Shown here piece by piece: positions 48,846 to 57,227 of a stretch of 64,000 nucleotides of DNA; within the stretch, counting starts at the first letter, position 1; each line of letters begins with the position of its first letter. Origin of the DNA: Chachezhania sediminis (GTDB taxonomy: Bacteria; Pseudomonadota; Alphaproteobacteria; Rhodobacterales; Rhodobacteraceae); NCBI RefSeq assembly GCF_009765275.1, contig NZ_VOPH01000016.1, forward strand, positions 1 through 64,000. Direction: 5' to 3'. Position numbers and translations under genes: made by a program. The notes beneath the pieces were generated by a model. The model did not search any database, was not told the DNA's origin, and was given only the letters and a program-made list of their open reading frames with translations.

Positions 48846-49597
48846 GCGCGCATCCAATTCCGCGCCGCGGGGTGTCGGGCCTGATGCGGGCCCTGGTGCC
48901 GGCGCTTGGCCTGTCGCTGGTGCTGGCGGCCTGCGGCAACCGGATGGACAAGCCGTCCGAGGCACCGGACGCCTATACCCAGCTTCTGGTGACCGGGCAG
49001 GAGATCGCCGCCCGGATCAAGCGCGACCGCAGCGCGCCGTCCAAGCCCGGCCGGGCGCTGATCGACGAACAGAAGGTCCCCGTGATCGAGGTGATGATCG
49101 AGAACCGCGACCAGACCGGCCATGCCTTCAAGGGCTTCACCCGCACCGACGATTACGGCGGCCGGGTCGCGGTCTGGCGCACGCCCGACAACATCGCGCT
49201 GAACTTCCGCAACGGGATGCTGATCGGCACCCGCGGCATGGGCTGGGACATGGTGTCCGCCGGGGTCGAGCTGCGTAATCCCGGGCCCGGTCCCGCCGGC
49301 GGACCGCGCACCTACGTCTTCCGGGCGCTCGATAACAAGGCGATCGAGGTCTCGATGGCCTGCGAGGTCGCGGACATGGGGCCCGTCCAGCTGCAGATCG
49401 ACGACCTGTCCCATGCCACGCGCCACCTGCGGGAAAACTGCCGCGGTGCGCAGGGCACCGTGGTCAACGATTACTGGATCGCGGCGCGGCCCGGATCGAA
49501 ACAGGCCGCCACCGAAGGCGGGGTGATCTGGCAGTCCCGGCAATGGGCCGGCGGCAATATCGGCTATCTGAAAATCCGGCGGATCAGCCGCGACTGA
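48842..49597 (+). CDS. YjbF-family lipoprotein
   Basis: A 251-residue lipoprotein. The signal LVPALGLSLVLAACG ends in a lipobox LAAC. The mature part fits YjbF/GfcB: VIEVMIENRDQTGHAFKGFT, VWRTPDNIALNFRNGMLIGT, RGMGWDMVSAG, TYVFRALDNKAIEVSMACEV and a final WAGGNIGYLKIRRI. It is coupled to YjbH and probably acts with it at the outer membrane in exopolysaccharide secretion. The start is fixed by the ATGA overlap. No YjbG/GfcC gene follows, which is unusual for the operon. Confidence 0.88.
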   Translation: MSAHPIPRRGVSGLMRALVPALGLSLVLAACGNRMDKPSEAPDAYTQLLVTGQEIAARIKRDRSAPSKPGRALIDEQKVPVIEVMIENRDQTGHAFKGFTRTDDYGGRVAVWRTPDNIALNFRNGMLIGTRGMGWDMVSAGVELRNPGPGPAGGPRTYVFRALDNKAIEVSMACEVADMGPVQLQIDDLSHATRHLRENCRGAQGTVVNDYWIAARPGSKQAATEGGVIWQSRQWAGGNIGYLKIRRISRD

Positions 49598-49615
49598 TCC
49601 TGCGGGGCGCGACCG

Positions 49616-49662
49616 GGCCCCGATCTTATTTCGGCGGTTTTTATGGGTTTCTGATCGGGGCC
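49616..49662 (+). terminator. Hairpin downstream of YjbF
   Basis: GGCCCCGATC pairs with GATCGGGGCC around a 27-base loop, 20 bases after the stop codon. The loop contains a T-run. Terminator or stabiliser role is inferred. Confidence 0.45.
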
Positions 49663-49819
49663 TGATTGGGTTTGGACCCGATATCGGCCGTTTTTGCCAG
49701 CTTTCCGGCAGTCCGGAGGCGCCGGCCCCCGTCGGGGGCATTCGGGGACCTTGTGACTCTTCTGCCCCAGTTCTGCCCTGCATTGTCGCAGCCCCGGACA
49801 CTTCAGTTGCAATCCGCGC

Positions 49820-49872
49820 CGCCCACCCTACCATATGGAATAATAGTCCATTCGAATCACAGGATATTTGCC
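49820..49872 (+). promoter_or_regulatory. AT-rich promoter/operator region of the first YjbE-like gene
   Basis: CCATATGGAATAATAGTCCA contains ATGGA facing TCCAT across seven bases (49835-49851). It lies in a clearly AT-rich patch 25-40 bp before the start codon. AGGA at 49861 is the probable ribosome site. Confidence 0.4.
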
Positions 49873-49874
49873 CC

Positions 49875-50078
49875 ATGAAGCCGACTGTTCTCGCGCTTAC
49901 CCTTGCTGCAGCCGCGTCCCTGGGCCTGGCTTCCGCTGCATCCGCCCAAGACCAAGCCTTCGGCGGTCTCGGCGTCGGTGCCGGCGTTGGTGCCGCAATG
50001 ACCGCCCTGGTGGTGGTTGTCGCCGTCGCCGACAGCGACGACAACAACTCGACCACCACGACCACCACCACCAACTGA
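49875..50078 (+). CDS. YjbE/GfcA-like small Thr-tailed exported protein
   Basis: A 67-residue protein. The signal peptide LTLAAAASLGLASAASAQ has a cleavage site after ASA. A Gly-rich hydrophobic segment follows (FGGLGVGAGVGAAMTALVVV), then DSDDNNS and a run of seven threonines. This is the plan of YjbE/GfcA of the yjbEFGH operon. The Thr tail could be a glycosylation or interaction site; that is speculation. It stands downstream of YjbF but with its own promoter-like region, and is followed by a terminator and a second copy. Confidence 0.75.
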   Translation: MKPTVLALTLAAAASLGLASAASAQDQAFGGLGVGAGVGAAMTALVVVVAVADSDDNNSTTTTTTTN

Positions 50079-50145
50079 GGTCGGACGGCCCGCGCCTCTG
50101 CCCCGTCCGGGCAGGGCACTGCGGGCACGGTCGAAAGATTTACGG

Positions 50146-50173
50146 AACGGCGCTGGTCTCCGGCGCCGTTTTG
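50146..50173 (+). terminator. Intrinsic terminator after the first YjbE-like gene
   Basis: AACGGCGC pairs with GCGCCGTT around a 9-base loop and is followed by TTG; the stem-end GTTTTG supplies a short U-tract. Confidence 0.6.
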
Positions 50174-50183
50174 CCGTGCGTAA

Positions 50184-50212
50184 TTGAATTGAAAGACCTT
50201 GCCGACTATAGC
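50184..50212 (+). promoter_or_regulatory. Sigma-70-like promoter for the second YjbE-like gene
   Basis: TTGAAT (50184-50189), a 17-base spacer and TATAGC (50207-50212). A nested inverted repeat (GAAAGAC...GTCTTTC enclosing TTGCC...GGCAA) spans 50191-50231 and would form a hairpin in DNA or the leader RNA. Confidence 0.5.
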
Positions 50213-50247
50213 TTTGGCAAGACAGTCTTTCACGAGGGATTTCCGGC

Positions 50248-50469
50248 ATGAAATCGGCAACCAAAGCTCTGGCCCTGGCCACCATCACCGCACTGGGCCT
50301 GACACTGGGCCTGGCCTCGGTCGCCTCGGCGCAGCAACGCGGGGGCTTCAGCGGCCTGGGCGCTGGCGCGACCGCGGCCGCTGCAGGCGCATTCGCCGTG
50401 GTCCTGATCGCCGTGACCGACGATGATGGCAGCGTCGTCGGGACCAGCACCACCACCACCGCCAACTGA
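50248..50469 (+). CDS. YjbE/GfcA-like small Thr-tailed exported protein, second copy
   Basis: A 73-residue paralogue of the protein encoded at 49875. Signal peptide ALATITALGLTLGLASVASA, then QQRGGFSGLGAGATAAAAGA, a hydrophobic strand FAVVLIAVTDDDG and a shorter Thr run (STTTTAN). The shared pattern (Gly-rich segment, VVxxAV, Asp cluster, Thr tail) makes a duplication clear, although the sequences have diverged. It has its own promoter-like sequence, so the two copies may be expressed differently. A GC-rich hairpin at 50474-50491 (GCGGTCCC with GGGACCGC) follows. Confidence 0.75.
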   Translation: MKSATKALALATITALGLTLGLASVASAQQRGGFSGLGAGATAAAAGAFAVVLIAVTDDDGSVVGTSTTTTAN

Positions 50470-50473
50470 GCTG

Positions 50474-50491
50474 CCGCGGTCCCGGGGGACC
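50474..50491 (+). terminator. GC-rich hairpin after the second YjbE-like gene
   Basis: GCGGTCCCGGGGGACCGC forms an 8-bp stem five bases after the stop codon. There is no T-tract, so termination efficiency is uncertain. Confidence 0.4.
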
Positions 50492-50685
50492 GCCCGCACG
50501 CGTCGGCAATGCAACGCGACGGGGCCGGCCTTCGGGCGCGGCCCTTTCCATTGGCGCATCCGTCTGCCCGTGCCTGCGCCATGTCGCTTTCCCCCGTCAC
50601 TTCCCCTCCATCGCGTTCCCTGTGCCCGTCGTCACTCCCCTTTGCCGTCCAGTTTTTGCATAACCCCCACTACAGGACGCCGCGC

Positions 50686-51018
50686 TGTAAGCGCCAAGTT
50701 AGAATGTCCCACATGAGCAAAGCTGAAGTGTCACACTCTCCTGATTGGGCAGGATTGGAGTGCGGCCGTGGGATTGGTGGTCATGAGCGAGCGCGAGCTG
50801 AACCGGATCGAAGTCCTGAGTGATGTGGCGCAAGGCCGGATGTCTGCGGTGGCGGCAGCCTCGGTCCTGGGCCCGAGCCGAAGGCAGGTTCACCGGCTTC
50901 TGAAGACGTTCCAGGCCGATGGTCCGGCGGCGATCCGGCACAAGGCCCGCGGACGTCCGTCCAACAACCGGATCGATCCTGCGGTGCGTGAGTTTGCGCT
51001 GACGCTGATACGCGCCCG
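50686..51018 (+). mobile_element. 5' remnant of an ISNCY-type insertion sequence
   Basis: TGTAAGCGCCAAGTTAGAAT, then TGTCCCACATGAGCAAAG and AAGTGTCACACTC, resembles the left end of ISNCY-family elements. A transposase N-terminus follows. The similarity stops near 51016 and no right end is visible, so only the left part remains. Confidence 0.65.
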
Positions 51019-51175
51019 CATCCTGAGCCGACCGGGGGGCATTTGCGCCTGCCCCTGGCGCGGCCCGGCACCCGCCGTTGCACTGCGCCACGTTCCCCCG
51101 GACGGGCCCAACGTACGGTGCCTTCAAGAGATCAAAAGCAATTCTTCCTACTTTTCCGCCTGCACGGATCCGTAG
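50768..51175 (+). pseudogene. Truncated ISNCY-family transposase
   Basis: The first 80 or so residues (MSERELNRIEVLSDVAQGRM, AAASVLGPSRRQVHRLLKTF, QADGPAAIRHKARGRPSNNR, then REFALTLIR) are the helix-turn-helix region of an ISNCY-type DDE transposase. Full-length relatives continue with a catalytic domain of some 300 residues. Here the frame departs from the family after LTLIRA (about 51016) and runs through unrelated sequence to a stop at 51175. No DDE residues are present, so it cannot transpose. It marks a past insertion and deletion immediately before the beta-helix gene. Confidence 0.75.
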
Positions 51176-51261
51176 CAGGTCGCGACCCTGGCGACGGGCT
51201 GATCGGGGCGTGACCGCGATCCGCGCCTTTCGGGTTTTGAAACAGATACGGGAAACATCTC

Positions 51262-53475
51262 ATGGCCGTCACCATCCCCACGTTGCCCATGAGCGGCGTG
51301 CAGCTGAAGAACACGCTCGACGGGCTTCGCCAGACACAGGTTTTCAACCTGGCCTCCAAGACGGCTGTCATCGCCAATCCCGACCTGCAGCCGGGCGATC
51401 TCTGCCAGACCCCGGAAAGCCGGTTCGTGATCACGACCCCGGGCAGCATGGCCGTGAACGGCACCACCGTCACGGCCATGGGGTCGGGGATCGGGCTCGC
51501 GGTGCTGGGCCCGACCTCGCCGCTGGCAAGCGTTGCGGCACTTCTGGCAGACACCCGCCCCCAGAGCTGGTTCACCACCGGCGACTGCATCCGCGTGCCC
51601 GATGTCTGCAACTATACCGTCGTCGACCCGGCCGGGACCGATTACGAACTGCTGACGGCCGGAGGCGTGAAGCTGCGTGCCGATTGCGCGTCCAGCCGGT
51701 GCCTGTCGGCCCTGGCGCTGGGATGCGACGTGGTGTCGTCGGCGGTGGCCGCGCAATCGGCCGAGGATGCGACGGCAAAGATCCAGTCCGCGCTCGACCG
51801 GGGCTACGATGTCTCCATCGGCGGCTGGGTCAACATCGCCGGACGGCTTGTCGTCGACAGCGCCCGCCTGGTCGGCAGCGGACGCCGCCTGTCGGGCCTC
51901 TGGGCCTCGACCCCCGAAGCCGGCGTGACGCTGCTGGGCATCGGCGGCGACCTGCGCAGCCTGTCGATCCTGTCGGATTACACGGCAACCCACCTGCTGG
52001 TGATCGGCGACGGGATCCAGGGGTCGACCAATGACTGCACCGTGGACGACATCACGGTCAGCGGCGCCCGCGACCGCTGCCTGCTGGTGCGCGAATACGC
52101 CAATGGCGAGGCCCGCTTTTCCAAGTTCCGCCTGACCGGCGGGCGCACGGGCACGACCAGCATCGAGGATCCGAACCGGCACACGGCCGAGGTGCGCTGC
52201 ATCTTCAAGATGATCGGGTGCGACGTCTCCGGGGGGACCGGCTGGTCGCTGCTGCTGAGCGGCGAGGAAACCTGGGAGGAAGCCCGGCTGTTCTTCGTCG
52301 GCGGGCGCATCCAGTCCAGCGCCGCCGGGCTGGTCAAGGTGGTCGGCTACAATCACAACCACATCACGACCGCGATCTTCGACAACGTCTATTTCGAGAA
52401 CCCCGGCATCACCGGCAATCCCGGCGTGAACAATCCCAATGCCGGCGCCGCGATCGTGGCCCAGGGGCCGGGGGCCTTCGTCAACATCCGCAGCTACCAG
52501 AAGGCCAGCTGCCGCAAGGCCCCGTATTTCCTGGGGGCCTATGACGGCGCGCGGCTGCGGGCGCCGCTGGGCGGACCGGTGCATTTCCAGGCCCTGGGCG
52601 GCGCCGCACCGGGCCGGCTGTTCCAGGCCGCCACCTGGACGCCGCTGACCTTCGCAAGCGGCATCGACGTGTGCGATCCCGGGATCCTCGTCAACAACGG
52701 CGGCACCGTCTATGCGCCCAGGCCGGACCTGGTGCCCTTCACGACCACTGCCACCTTCGATGCCGCCCAGTGGACCGCGACCGGAGAGCGGGAGCCGGGC
52801 GCGCTGGTCATGGAAGGGATGCCGCCCATCCGGTCCTCCGACAGCGAGGAGTTCTCGCTGACCGACTGGACCGAGCTGGGCCTTGGCACACCTCGGATCA
52901 ACCGGATGTCCTTCGACTTCCGCGACAAGCAGCTGGTGACCACGCTGCTCGACGGGACCAGCACGGCGCCGATCCTGTCGGCCAATCCGTCGGTGGCCAA
53001 CGGCACGGTCCTGGGCACCACCACTGCGGCGGGCGAATTCCTGTCGAAGGGCAGCGCGGTGACCATGGCCCCCTCGGCCAATACGACCCCGGCCAGCTAC
53101 CGGATCCAGTTCACCGTGACGCCGGACCTGGTGGGCCAGATCATGATGATCACCGCGGCCTGGGCCTATCGCCAGGTCGGCGCGACCTTCGGCAGCGCCG
53201 GATCGGTCCGGGCGCGGCTGAAGGTCGAGGACGGAACCGCCTCGGCCTTCCCGTCCAACGGCCAGAGCCCCTATGTCGACGTGGTCCATTCCGGCGGGGA
53301 CGGGACAGTGACCCCCTGGTACAAGGGGGGACATGTGTTCCGCCCCTCCGGGACCGGCACGCTGACCTTCCTGCACACCTGGGACACGAACACCGTATCC
53401 CGCGACGACGTCTGCCTGATCGACAACGTCAAGCTCTGGGTCATCCAGTCCTTCGACAGTGGCAGTTGGGTCTGA
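51262..53475 (+). CDS. Large beta-helix protein, tail-spike or depolymerase-like
   Basis: A 737-residue protein with no signal peptide. Residues 1-110 (MAVTIPTLPMSGVQLKNTLD, FNLASKTAVIANPDLQPGDL) resemble the head-binding region of phage tail spikes. Residues about 160-420 have the repeating short strands of a right-handed beta-helix (GWVNIAGRLVVDSARLVGSG, LSILSDYTATHLLVIGDG, DCTVDDITVSGARDRCLLV, NHNHITTAIFDNVYFENPGI). Residues about 590-737 look like a jelly-roll end domain (ASYRIQFTVTPDLVGQIMMI, SFDSGSWV). Such proteins bind or cut polysaccharide. I cannot tell a lyase or hydrolase from a binding protein, as no catalytic motif is evident. It could be phage-derived or an adhesin. Confidence 0.65.
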   Translation: MAVTIPTLPMSGVQLKNTLDGLRQTQVFNLASKTAVIANPDLQPGDLCQTPESRFVITTPGSMAVNGTTVTAMGSGIGLAVLGPTSPLASVAALLADTRPQSWFTTGDCIRVPDVCNYTVVDPAGTDYELLTAGGVKLRADCASSRCLSALALGCDVVSSAVAAQSAEDATAKIQSALDRGYDVSIGGWVNIAGRLVVDSARLVGSGRRLSGLWASTPEAGVTLLGIGGDLRSLSILSDYTATHLLVIGDGIQGSTNDCTVDDITVSGARDRCLLVREYANGEARFSKFRLTGGRTGTTSIEDPNRHTAEVRCIFKMIGCDVSGGTGWSLLLSGEETWEEARLFFVGGRIQSSAAGLVKVVGYNHNHITTAIFDNVYFENPGITGNPGVNNPNAGAAIVAQGPGAFVNIRSYQKASCRKAPYFLGAYDGARLRAPLGGPVHFQALGGAAPGRLFQAATWTPLTFASGIDVCDPGILVNNGGTVYAPRPDLVPFTTTATFDAAQWTATGEREPGALVMEGMPPIRSSDSEEFSLTDWTELGLGTPRINRMSFDFRDKQLVTTLLDGTSTAPILSANPSVANGTVLGTTTAAGEFLSKGSAVTMAPSANTTPASYRIQFTVTPDLVGQIMMITAAWAYRQVGATFGSAGSVRARLKVEDGTASAFPSNGQSPYVDVVHSGGDGTVTPWYKGGHVFRPSGTGTLTFLHTWDTNTVSRDDVCLIDNVKLWVIQSFDSGSWV

Positions 53476-53827
53476 TCCCGCGGTCCGACCGAACCCCGAT
53501 CCAACCCCGGTCCAATTTCGGCCCGCCCCCGACGGGCCGAGCACGACGGTATGACCTCGCCCGCGACGGCCTCCCGGCCCTGCCCTTCACGGCCTGCCCG
53601 TTTCCGCGGCTCCGGCCCCGTTCCGGCCGGCGCAACCCTTCGGGTTGCGCCGGTTCCTGCCTATTCTCCAGCGGAATCCCTCCCCCGGGGGCCCTTGCCC
53701 TTGCTGCAATGCCGCAGAGCAGCAATTCAAGTTGCCAAGCTGCAAATCGGCGCTTTAAGCTGGCCGTGTTCGCACGAATATCGGGCAACATTGACCTCCC
53801 GGGCGGCCCGGTCGCCGCAGAAAGACG
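53476..53827. other. Intergenic region before the flippase gene
   Basis: No gene recognised. It holds the terminator hairpin at 53627-53653 and, after it, an AT-richer tract (about 53715-53800) suited to a promoter for the flippase-sulfotransferase operon. Confidence 0.45.
53627..53653 (+). terminator. Intrinsic terminator-like hairpin
   Basis: CCGGCGCAACCC pairs perfectly with GGGTTGCGCCGG around a three-base loop; TTCCTGCCTATTCTCC follows, giving a weak U-rich tail. It lies 150 bp after the beta-helix gene. Confidence 0.6.
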
Positions 53828-55168
53828 ATGGCAGAGAGCATGTCACAAAGTGTAGGCCAGTCTCTCACGAAGAAGCTTGCCCGTGGCGGAGCCAGCAGTC
53901 TTTTCGTCAAGATCGCCTCGGCCGGCCTGTCCTTCTTCATGTTCATCGTCATTGCCCGGGGCATGACGGCGGACGGCTTCGCCCTGTTCGGTTTCGGCTT
54001 CTCGGCCGCCACGCTGATGGTGCTGGGCGGCAGCATGGGCCAGCGGGTCGGCGCGCTGCGCTTCATCCCCGTGCACATGGAACGCGGCGACATCCCGGGC
54101 ATGCGCGGCTTCACCCGCCGGGGCTATCTGCTGGTCCTGGGGGGCTGCGCGATCCTGTCGCTGCTGTTCGTTCTGGCCAGCGAGGTCTCCGACCGGCTGA
54201 CCGGGGGCTTCTATCCCTGGACCGTCGCCTTCTTCACCGTGTCGCTGGGGCTGGCCGAATACCAGTCCCACGTGCTGCGCGCCCATGGCTCGATCGTGCT
54301 GGCCCTGGCCCCGCGCGAGGTGATCTGGCGCGCCGCGGTCGTCGCGCTGTTCGCCATTCCCGCCATCGGCCTGTCCGGCCCGATCCCGGTGACCTGGGGC
54401 TTCCTGGTGATCTCGCTCATGCTGCTGGCGCTGACCATCGTCCAGGCCGGCCTCTATGCCGAGACCCGGCCGCAGGCGCTGCTGCGCTCGCCCGTCAGCT
54501 ACGAGTCCCGCACCGAATGGGACCGGTCGGCCTGGGTGTTCTGGAGCAGCAGCGTGCTGTCCGCCGCAACCCCGAACGTGGCGATGCTGATCGTCGGGGT
54601 GCTGCTGTCCGCCGAGGACAGCGGCGCCTTCTTCGCCGCCCTGCGCCTGGCCATGGTCGTGAACCTGTTCATGGTGGCGGCCAACATGCTGGCCATGCCG
54701 ATGATGTCGGCCGCCCACGAACGGGGCGACATGGACGGCATCCGCGACATCAACCGTTTCGTGGTGCTGTTCACCGGCATTCCGGGGGCCCTGTTCTTCC
54801 TGCTCTTCCTCCTCGAGGGGGGCTGGACGCTGGCACTCTTCAACAAGGAATTCAGCTTCGCGCACTGGGCGCTGGTGCTGGTGGCCGGCGGCTATCTTGT
54901 CCGGGTCCTCAGCGGCCCGGCCCCGGCGATGCTGCAGATGATGGGCCAGGAGCGGCGCTACATGAAGATGCTGCTGTGGGCCATCGGCGTGCTGCTGGCC
55001 TCGCTGGTGCCGCTGGTCTGGGCCTTCGGCATCCACGGCGCGGCCGTGGCGGCCGGGCTCGAACAGGTGGCGACGGGGGTCTTCGGCGTCTGGATGTGCC
55101 GCCGCAGCCTGAAGATCGACCCCAGCGTCATGTGTCTTGTGAACAAGGGTCGCGTGGCGGCCGGATGA
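53828..55168 (+). CDS. Polysaccharide flippase, Wzx-like
   Basis: A 446-residue integral membrane protein of the MOP/Wzx type with about 12 hydrophobic segments. The N-terminal LARGGASSLFVKIASAGLSF then FMFIVIARGMTADGFALFGF is the standard family opening. EYQSHVLRAHGSIVLALAPR and a second half from ATPNVAMLIVGVLLSAEDSG complete the pattern. It would turn undecaprenyl-linked repeat units to the periplasmic face. It partners with the sugar transferase at 38783 and the polymerase/ligase-like protein at 61246. The start at 53828 has a weak ribosome site; an ATG at 53840 is an alternative. Three sulfotransferase genes follow on the same strand. Confidence 0.88.
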   Translation: MAESMSQSVGQSLTKKLARGGASSLFVKIASAGLSFFMFIVIARGMTADGFALFGFGFSAATLMVLGGSMGQRVGALRFIPVHMERGDIPGMRGFTRRGYLLVLGGCAILSLLFVLASEVSDRLTGGFYPWTVAFFTVSLGLAEYQSHVLRAHGSIVLALAPREVIWRAAVVALFAIPAIGLSGPIPVTWGFLVISLMLLALTIVQAGLYAETRPQALLRSPVSYESRTEWDRSAWVFWSSSVLSAATPNVAMLIVGVLLSAEDSGAFFAALRLAMVVNLFMVAANMLAMPMMSAAHERGDMDGIRDINRFVVLFTGIPGALFFLLFLLEGGWTLALFNKEFSFAHWALVLVAGGYLVRVLSGPAPAMLQMMGQERRYMKMLLWAIGVLLASLVPLVWAFGIHGAAVAAGLEQVATGVFGVWMCRRSLKIDPSVMCLVNKGRVAAG

Positions 55169-55286
55169 CCATCGCAGGGCGCAGGGACCTGCCGTCAGGT
55201 CGCTGCGCCCGTAACGAAACGACGCCCGGAAAGGGTGTGCCCCGCGACCTGCGCGGCAATTGCGAGCAACGGGAGTACCAGCCCAT

Positions 55287-56216
55287 ATGACGACGCGGAA
55301 ACCCAACGTCTTCCTGCTGGGCGCGCCGAAGTGCGGCACCACCAACCTGGTCCGTGCGCTGGAGCAGCACTCCAAGGTCTTCCTGCCCTACCCGAAGGAA
55401 ACCGGTTTCTGGGCCACCGACCTGGTCCGCGACAAGGGGGTTTCCAACATCCAGACGCTGGAGGACTACCTGGCCCTCTTCGCGGTGGCCCCGGCCGGGA
55501 AGACCCACCTGATCGACGGCTCGGTGGTGCATCTCTACTCGGAAGCGGCGGTGCCCAACATCCTGGAGTTCAATCCCGACGCGCGGTTCATCATCATGCT
55601 GCGCAACCCGGTCGAACAGGTCCAGTCCTGGCACCAGGAACAGGTCTTCAACCTCAACGAGGACGAGCGCGATTTCTGGGCCGCCTGGAGCCTGCAGGAG
55701 CAGCGGGAGAAGGGCGAGCGGCTGCCGGCCACGGTGGGCGAGCCGGGCCGGATCATCTATGGCAAGTACTGTAGCCTGGGCGACCAGCTGGAACGCGCCA
55801 TGGCCCATATCCCCGAAGGCCGGCTGCTGGTCGGCTTCATCGACGACATCCGCGCCGATGCGCCCGGGTTCTACAGGTCGGTCAGCGACTTCCTGGGGCT
55901 GGAGGACGAGGATCTCTCCGACATCGGCGTGGTCAAGGCCTCGCACCAGCACCGTTTCCAGGGGCTGGCCCGGTTCTACCAGTCGCCGCCGCCGGCGATC
56001 GCGCCCGCGGTGCGCGGGCTCAAGAAATGGCTGCGCACCGGCAACGGGGGAACCCTGAAGGCGGTCAAGGGGATGCTGACCAAGGACCTGAAACGGGCCC
56101 GGCTCTCCCCCGAGCAGCTGGCCGAACTGCACCGGGTCTTCGACCCGCAGACCGACAAGATCGAGCGCCTGACCGGCCGCGACCTGTCGCACTGGAAAGC
56201 CGGAGTAGCCGCATGA
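55287..56216 (+). CDS. Sulfotransferase
   Basis: A 309-residue sulfotransferase. VFLLGAPKCGTTNLVRALEQ is the PAPS loop, FLPYPKETGFWATDLV and LIDGSVVHLYSEAAVPNI follow, and FIIMLRNPVEQVQSWHQEQV is the 3'-phosphate segment. The substrate-side end is KASHQHRFQGLARFYQSPPP and the protein closes with LTGRDLSHWKAG. The same plan is seen in the gene at 57258, so the two are paralogues flanking a different sulfotransferase. It should act on the Wzx-dependent glycan or its lipid-linked unit. The ATG at 55287 has GGGAG upstream at long spacing. Its stop overlaps the next gene (ATGA). Confidence 0.87.
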   Translation: MTTRKPNVFLLGAPKCGTTNLVRALEQHSKVFLPYPKETGFWATDLVRDKGVSNIQTLEDYLALFAVAPAGKTHLIDGSVVHLYSEAAVPNILEFNPDARFIIMLRNPVEQVQSWHQEQVFNLNEDERDFWAAWSLQEQREKGERLPATVGEPGRIIYGKYCSLGDQLERAMAHIPEGRLLVGFIDDIRADAPGFYRSVSDFLGLEDEDLSDIGVVKASHQHRFQGLARFYQSPPPAIAPAVRGLKKWLRTGNGGTLKAVKGMLTKDLKRARLSPEQLAELHRVFDPQTDKIERLTGRDLSHWKAGVAA

Positions 56217-57220
56217 GGATCACCTTCCTGATCTACTGTGCCCGGTCGGGGTCGACCTTCCTAGCCAACCGCATCGCCGAGAACCGTTCGAACGTGGTGG
56301 TGATCCCGGAATTCCGCCTGCCGCTGCTGCTGTTCTGGCGCAGCGAGGACGAGATCCGCGGGCTGGATGCCGACGGGCTGACCGCGCTGTTCCGGCGCGA
56401 CATGCAGATGGACAATCTGGGCCTGGACGAGACGCGGCTGGCCGCGCTGGCCACCGCCCTGGCCGGCCAGGGCCGGCGCGAGATCCTGCTGGCCTTCCTG
56501 GACGCCTACCGCGAGACGCACGGCCTGTCGGGGCAGCATTTCCTGGTCAAGAACGCCGAGGTCGTGTTCGAGGAAGAGGCCGTGCGCGCCGTCGTGCCCG
56601 AGGCCGACTTCCTGGAGATCCTGCGCGATCCGCGCGGGGTCGTGAACTCGATGATGAACACCCGCACCGTCTATTCCTATGGCGGGCCGATGGCCGGGGG
56701 CGACCCGCTGCGCGCCGCCGCCGCCTGGCTGAAGCACCGCAGGGCCAGCGCGGCCCTGTCGATGCCGCTGACCGTGATCCGCTACGAGGACCTGATGAGC
56801 GATCCGGAGTCGATGGACGCCACGCTGGACGCGCTGTTCGGCCCAGCCGGTGAAACGGCCACCGCGACCCCGTCCGGCAAGGTCGTGTCGGCAAAGGAAC
56901 AGTCGCTGCACAAGCTGGTCGGCAAGGCCGCCGACAAGGGCCGCAACGAGGCCTGGAAGGACGCGATCCCGGCCCGGACCGGCATGGCGCTGGAGGCGGT
57001 GCTGGGCGCCACCATGACCGAGGCCGGCTATGTGCCCCATTTCACCGCCGGCGCGACCGAGGCCGACATCGGCGCCGCCCTGTCCCGCCAGCGCCTGGTC
57101 GGCCGCGCGATCCGCGTCCGCCACCTGGCCCGCACCGGAATGCACTGGGCCCGCGAGGCCATGCATGCCCCGGGCGAGGTCCTTTTCCGGATCGAGAACG
57201 CCCGCCGCGCGCGCCGCTGA
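56213..57220 (+). CDS. Sulfotransferase-like protein
   Basis: A 335-residue protein with ITFLIYCARSGSTFLANRIA as the P-loop (ARSGSTFL is typical of carbohydrate sulfotransferases). FLEILRDPRGVVNSMMNTRT is the 3'-phosphate segment with Arg and Ser. SMPLTVIRYEDLMSDPESMD is the YEDL block, and AKEQSLHKLVGKAADKGRNE lies on the acceptor side. It differs from its two neighbours and so probably sulfates another position. It is coupled to the upstream gene by a 4-bp overlap. Confidence 0.82.
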   Translation: MRITFLIYCARSGSTFLANRIAENRSNVVVIPEFRLPLLLFWRSEDEIRGLDADGLTALFRRDMQMDNLGLDETRLAALATALAGQGRREILLAFLDAYRETHGLSGQHFLVKNAEVVFEEEAVRAVVPEADFLEILRDPRGVVNSMMNTRTVYSYGGPMAGGDPLRAAAAWLKHRRASAALSMPLTVIRYEDLMSDPESMDATLDALFGPAGETATATPSGKVVSAKEQSLHKLVGKAADKGRNEAWKDAIPARTGMALEAVLGATMTEAGYVPHFTAGATEADIGAALSRQRLVGRAIRVRHLARTGMHWAREAMHAPGEVLFRIENARRARR

Positions 57221-57227
57221 GGCGCCG

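Noticed and set aside
46503-48965. 820-codon minus-strand frame opposite the YjbH gene
   Set aside because: Shadow of the YjbH frame; the plus strand has signal peptide, family motifs and a coupled downstream gene.
50768-51175. Intact transposase or regulatory HTH protein
   Set aside because: The family similarity ends at about residue 83 and the catalytic domain is missing, so it is a remnant rather than a working gene.
51148-53544. 798-codon minus-strand frame opposite the beta-helix gene
   Set aside because: Composition is that of a shadow frame. The plus-strand protein has coherent beta-helix repeats.
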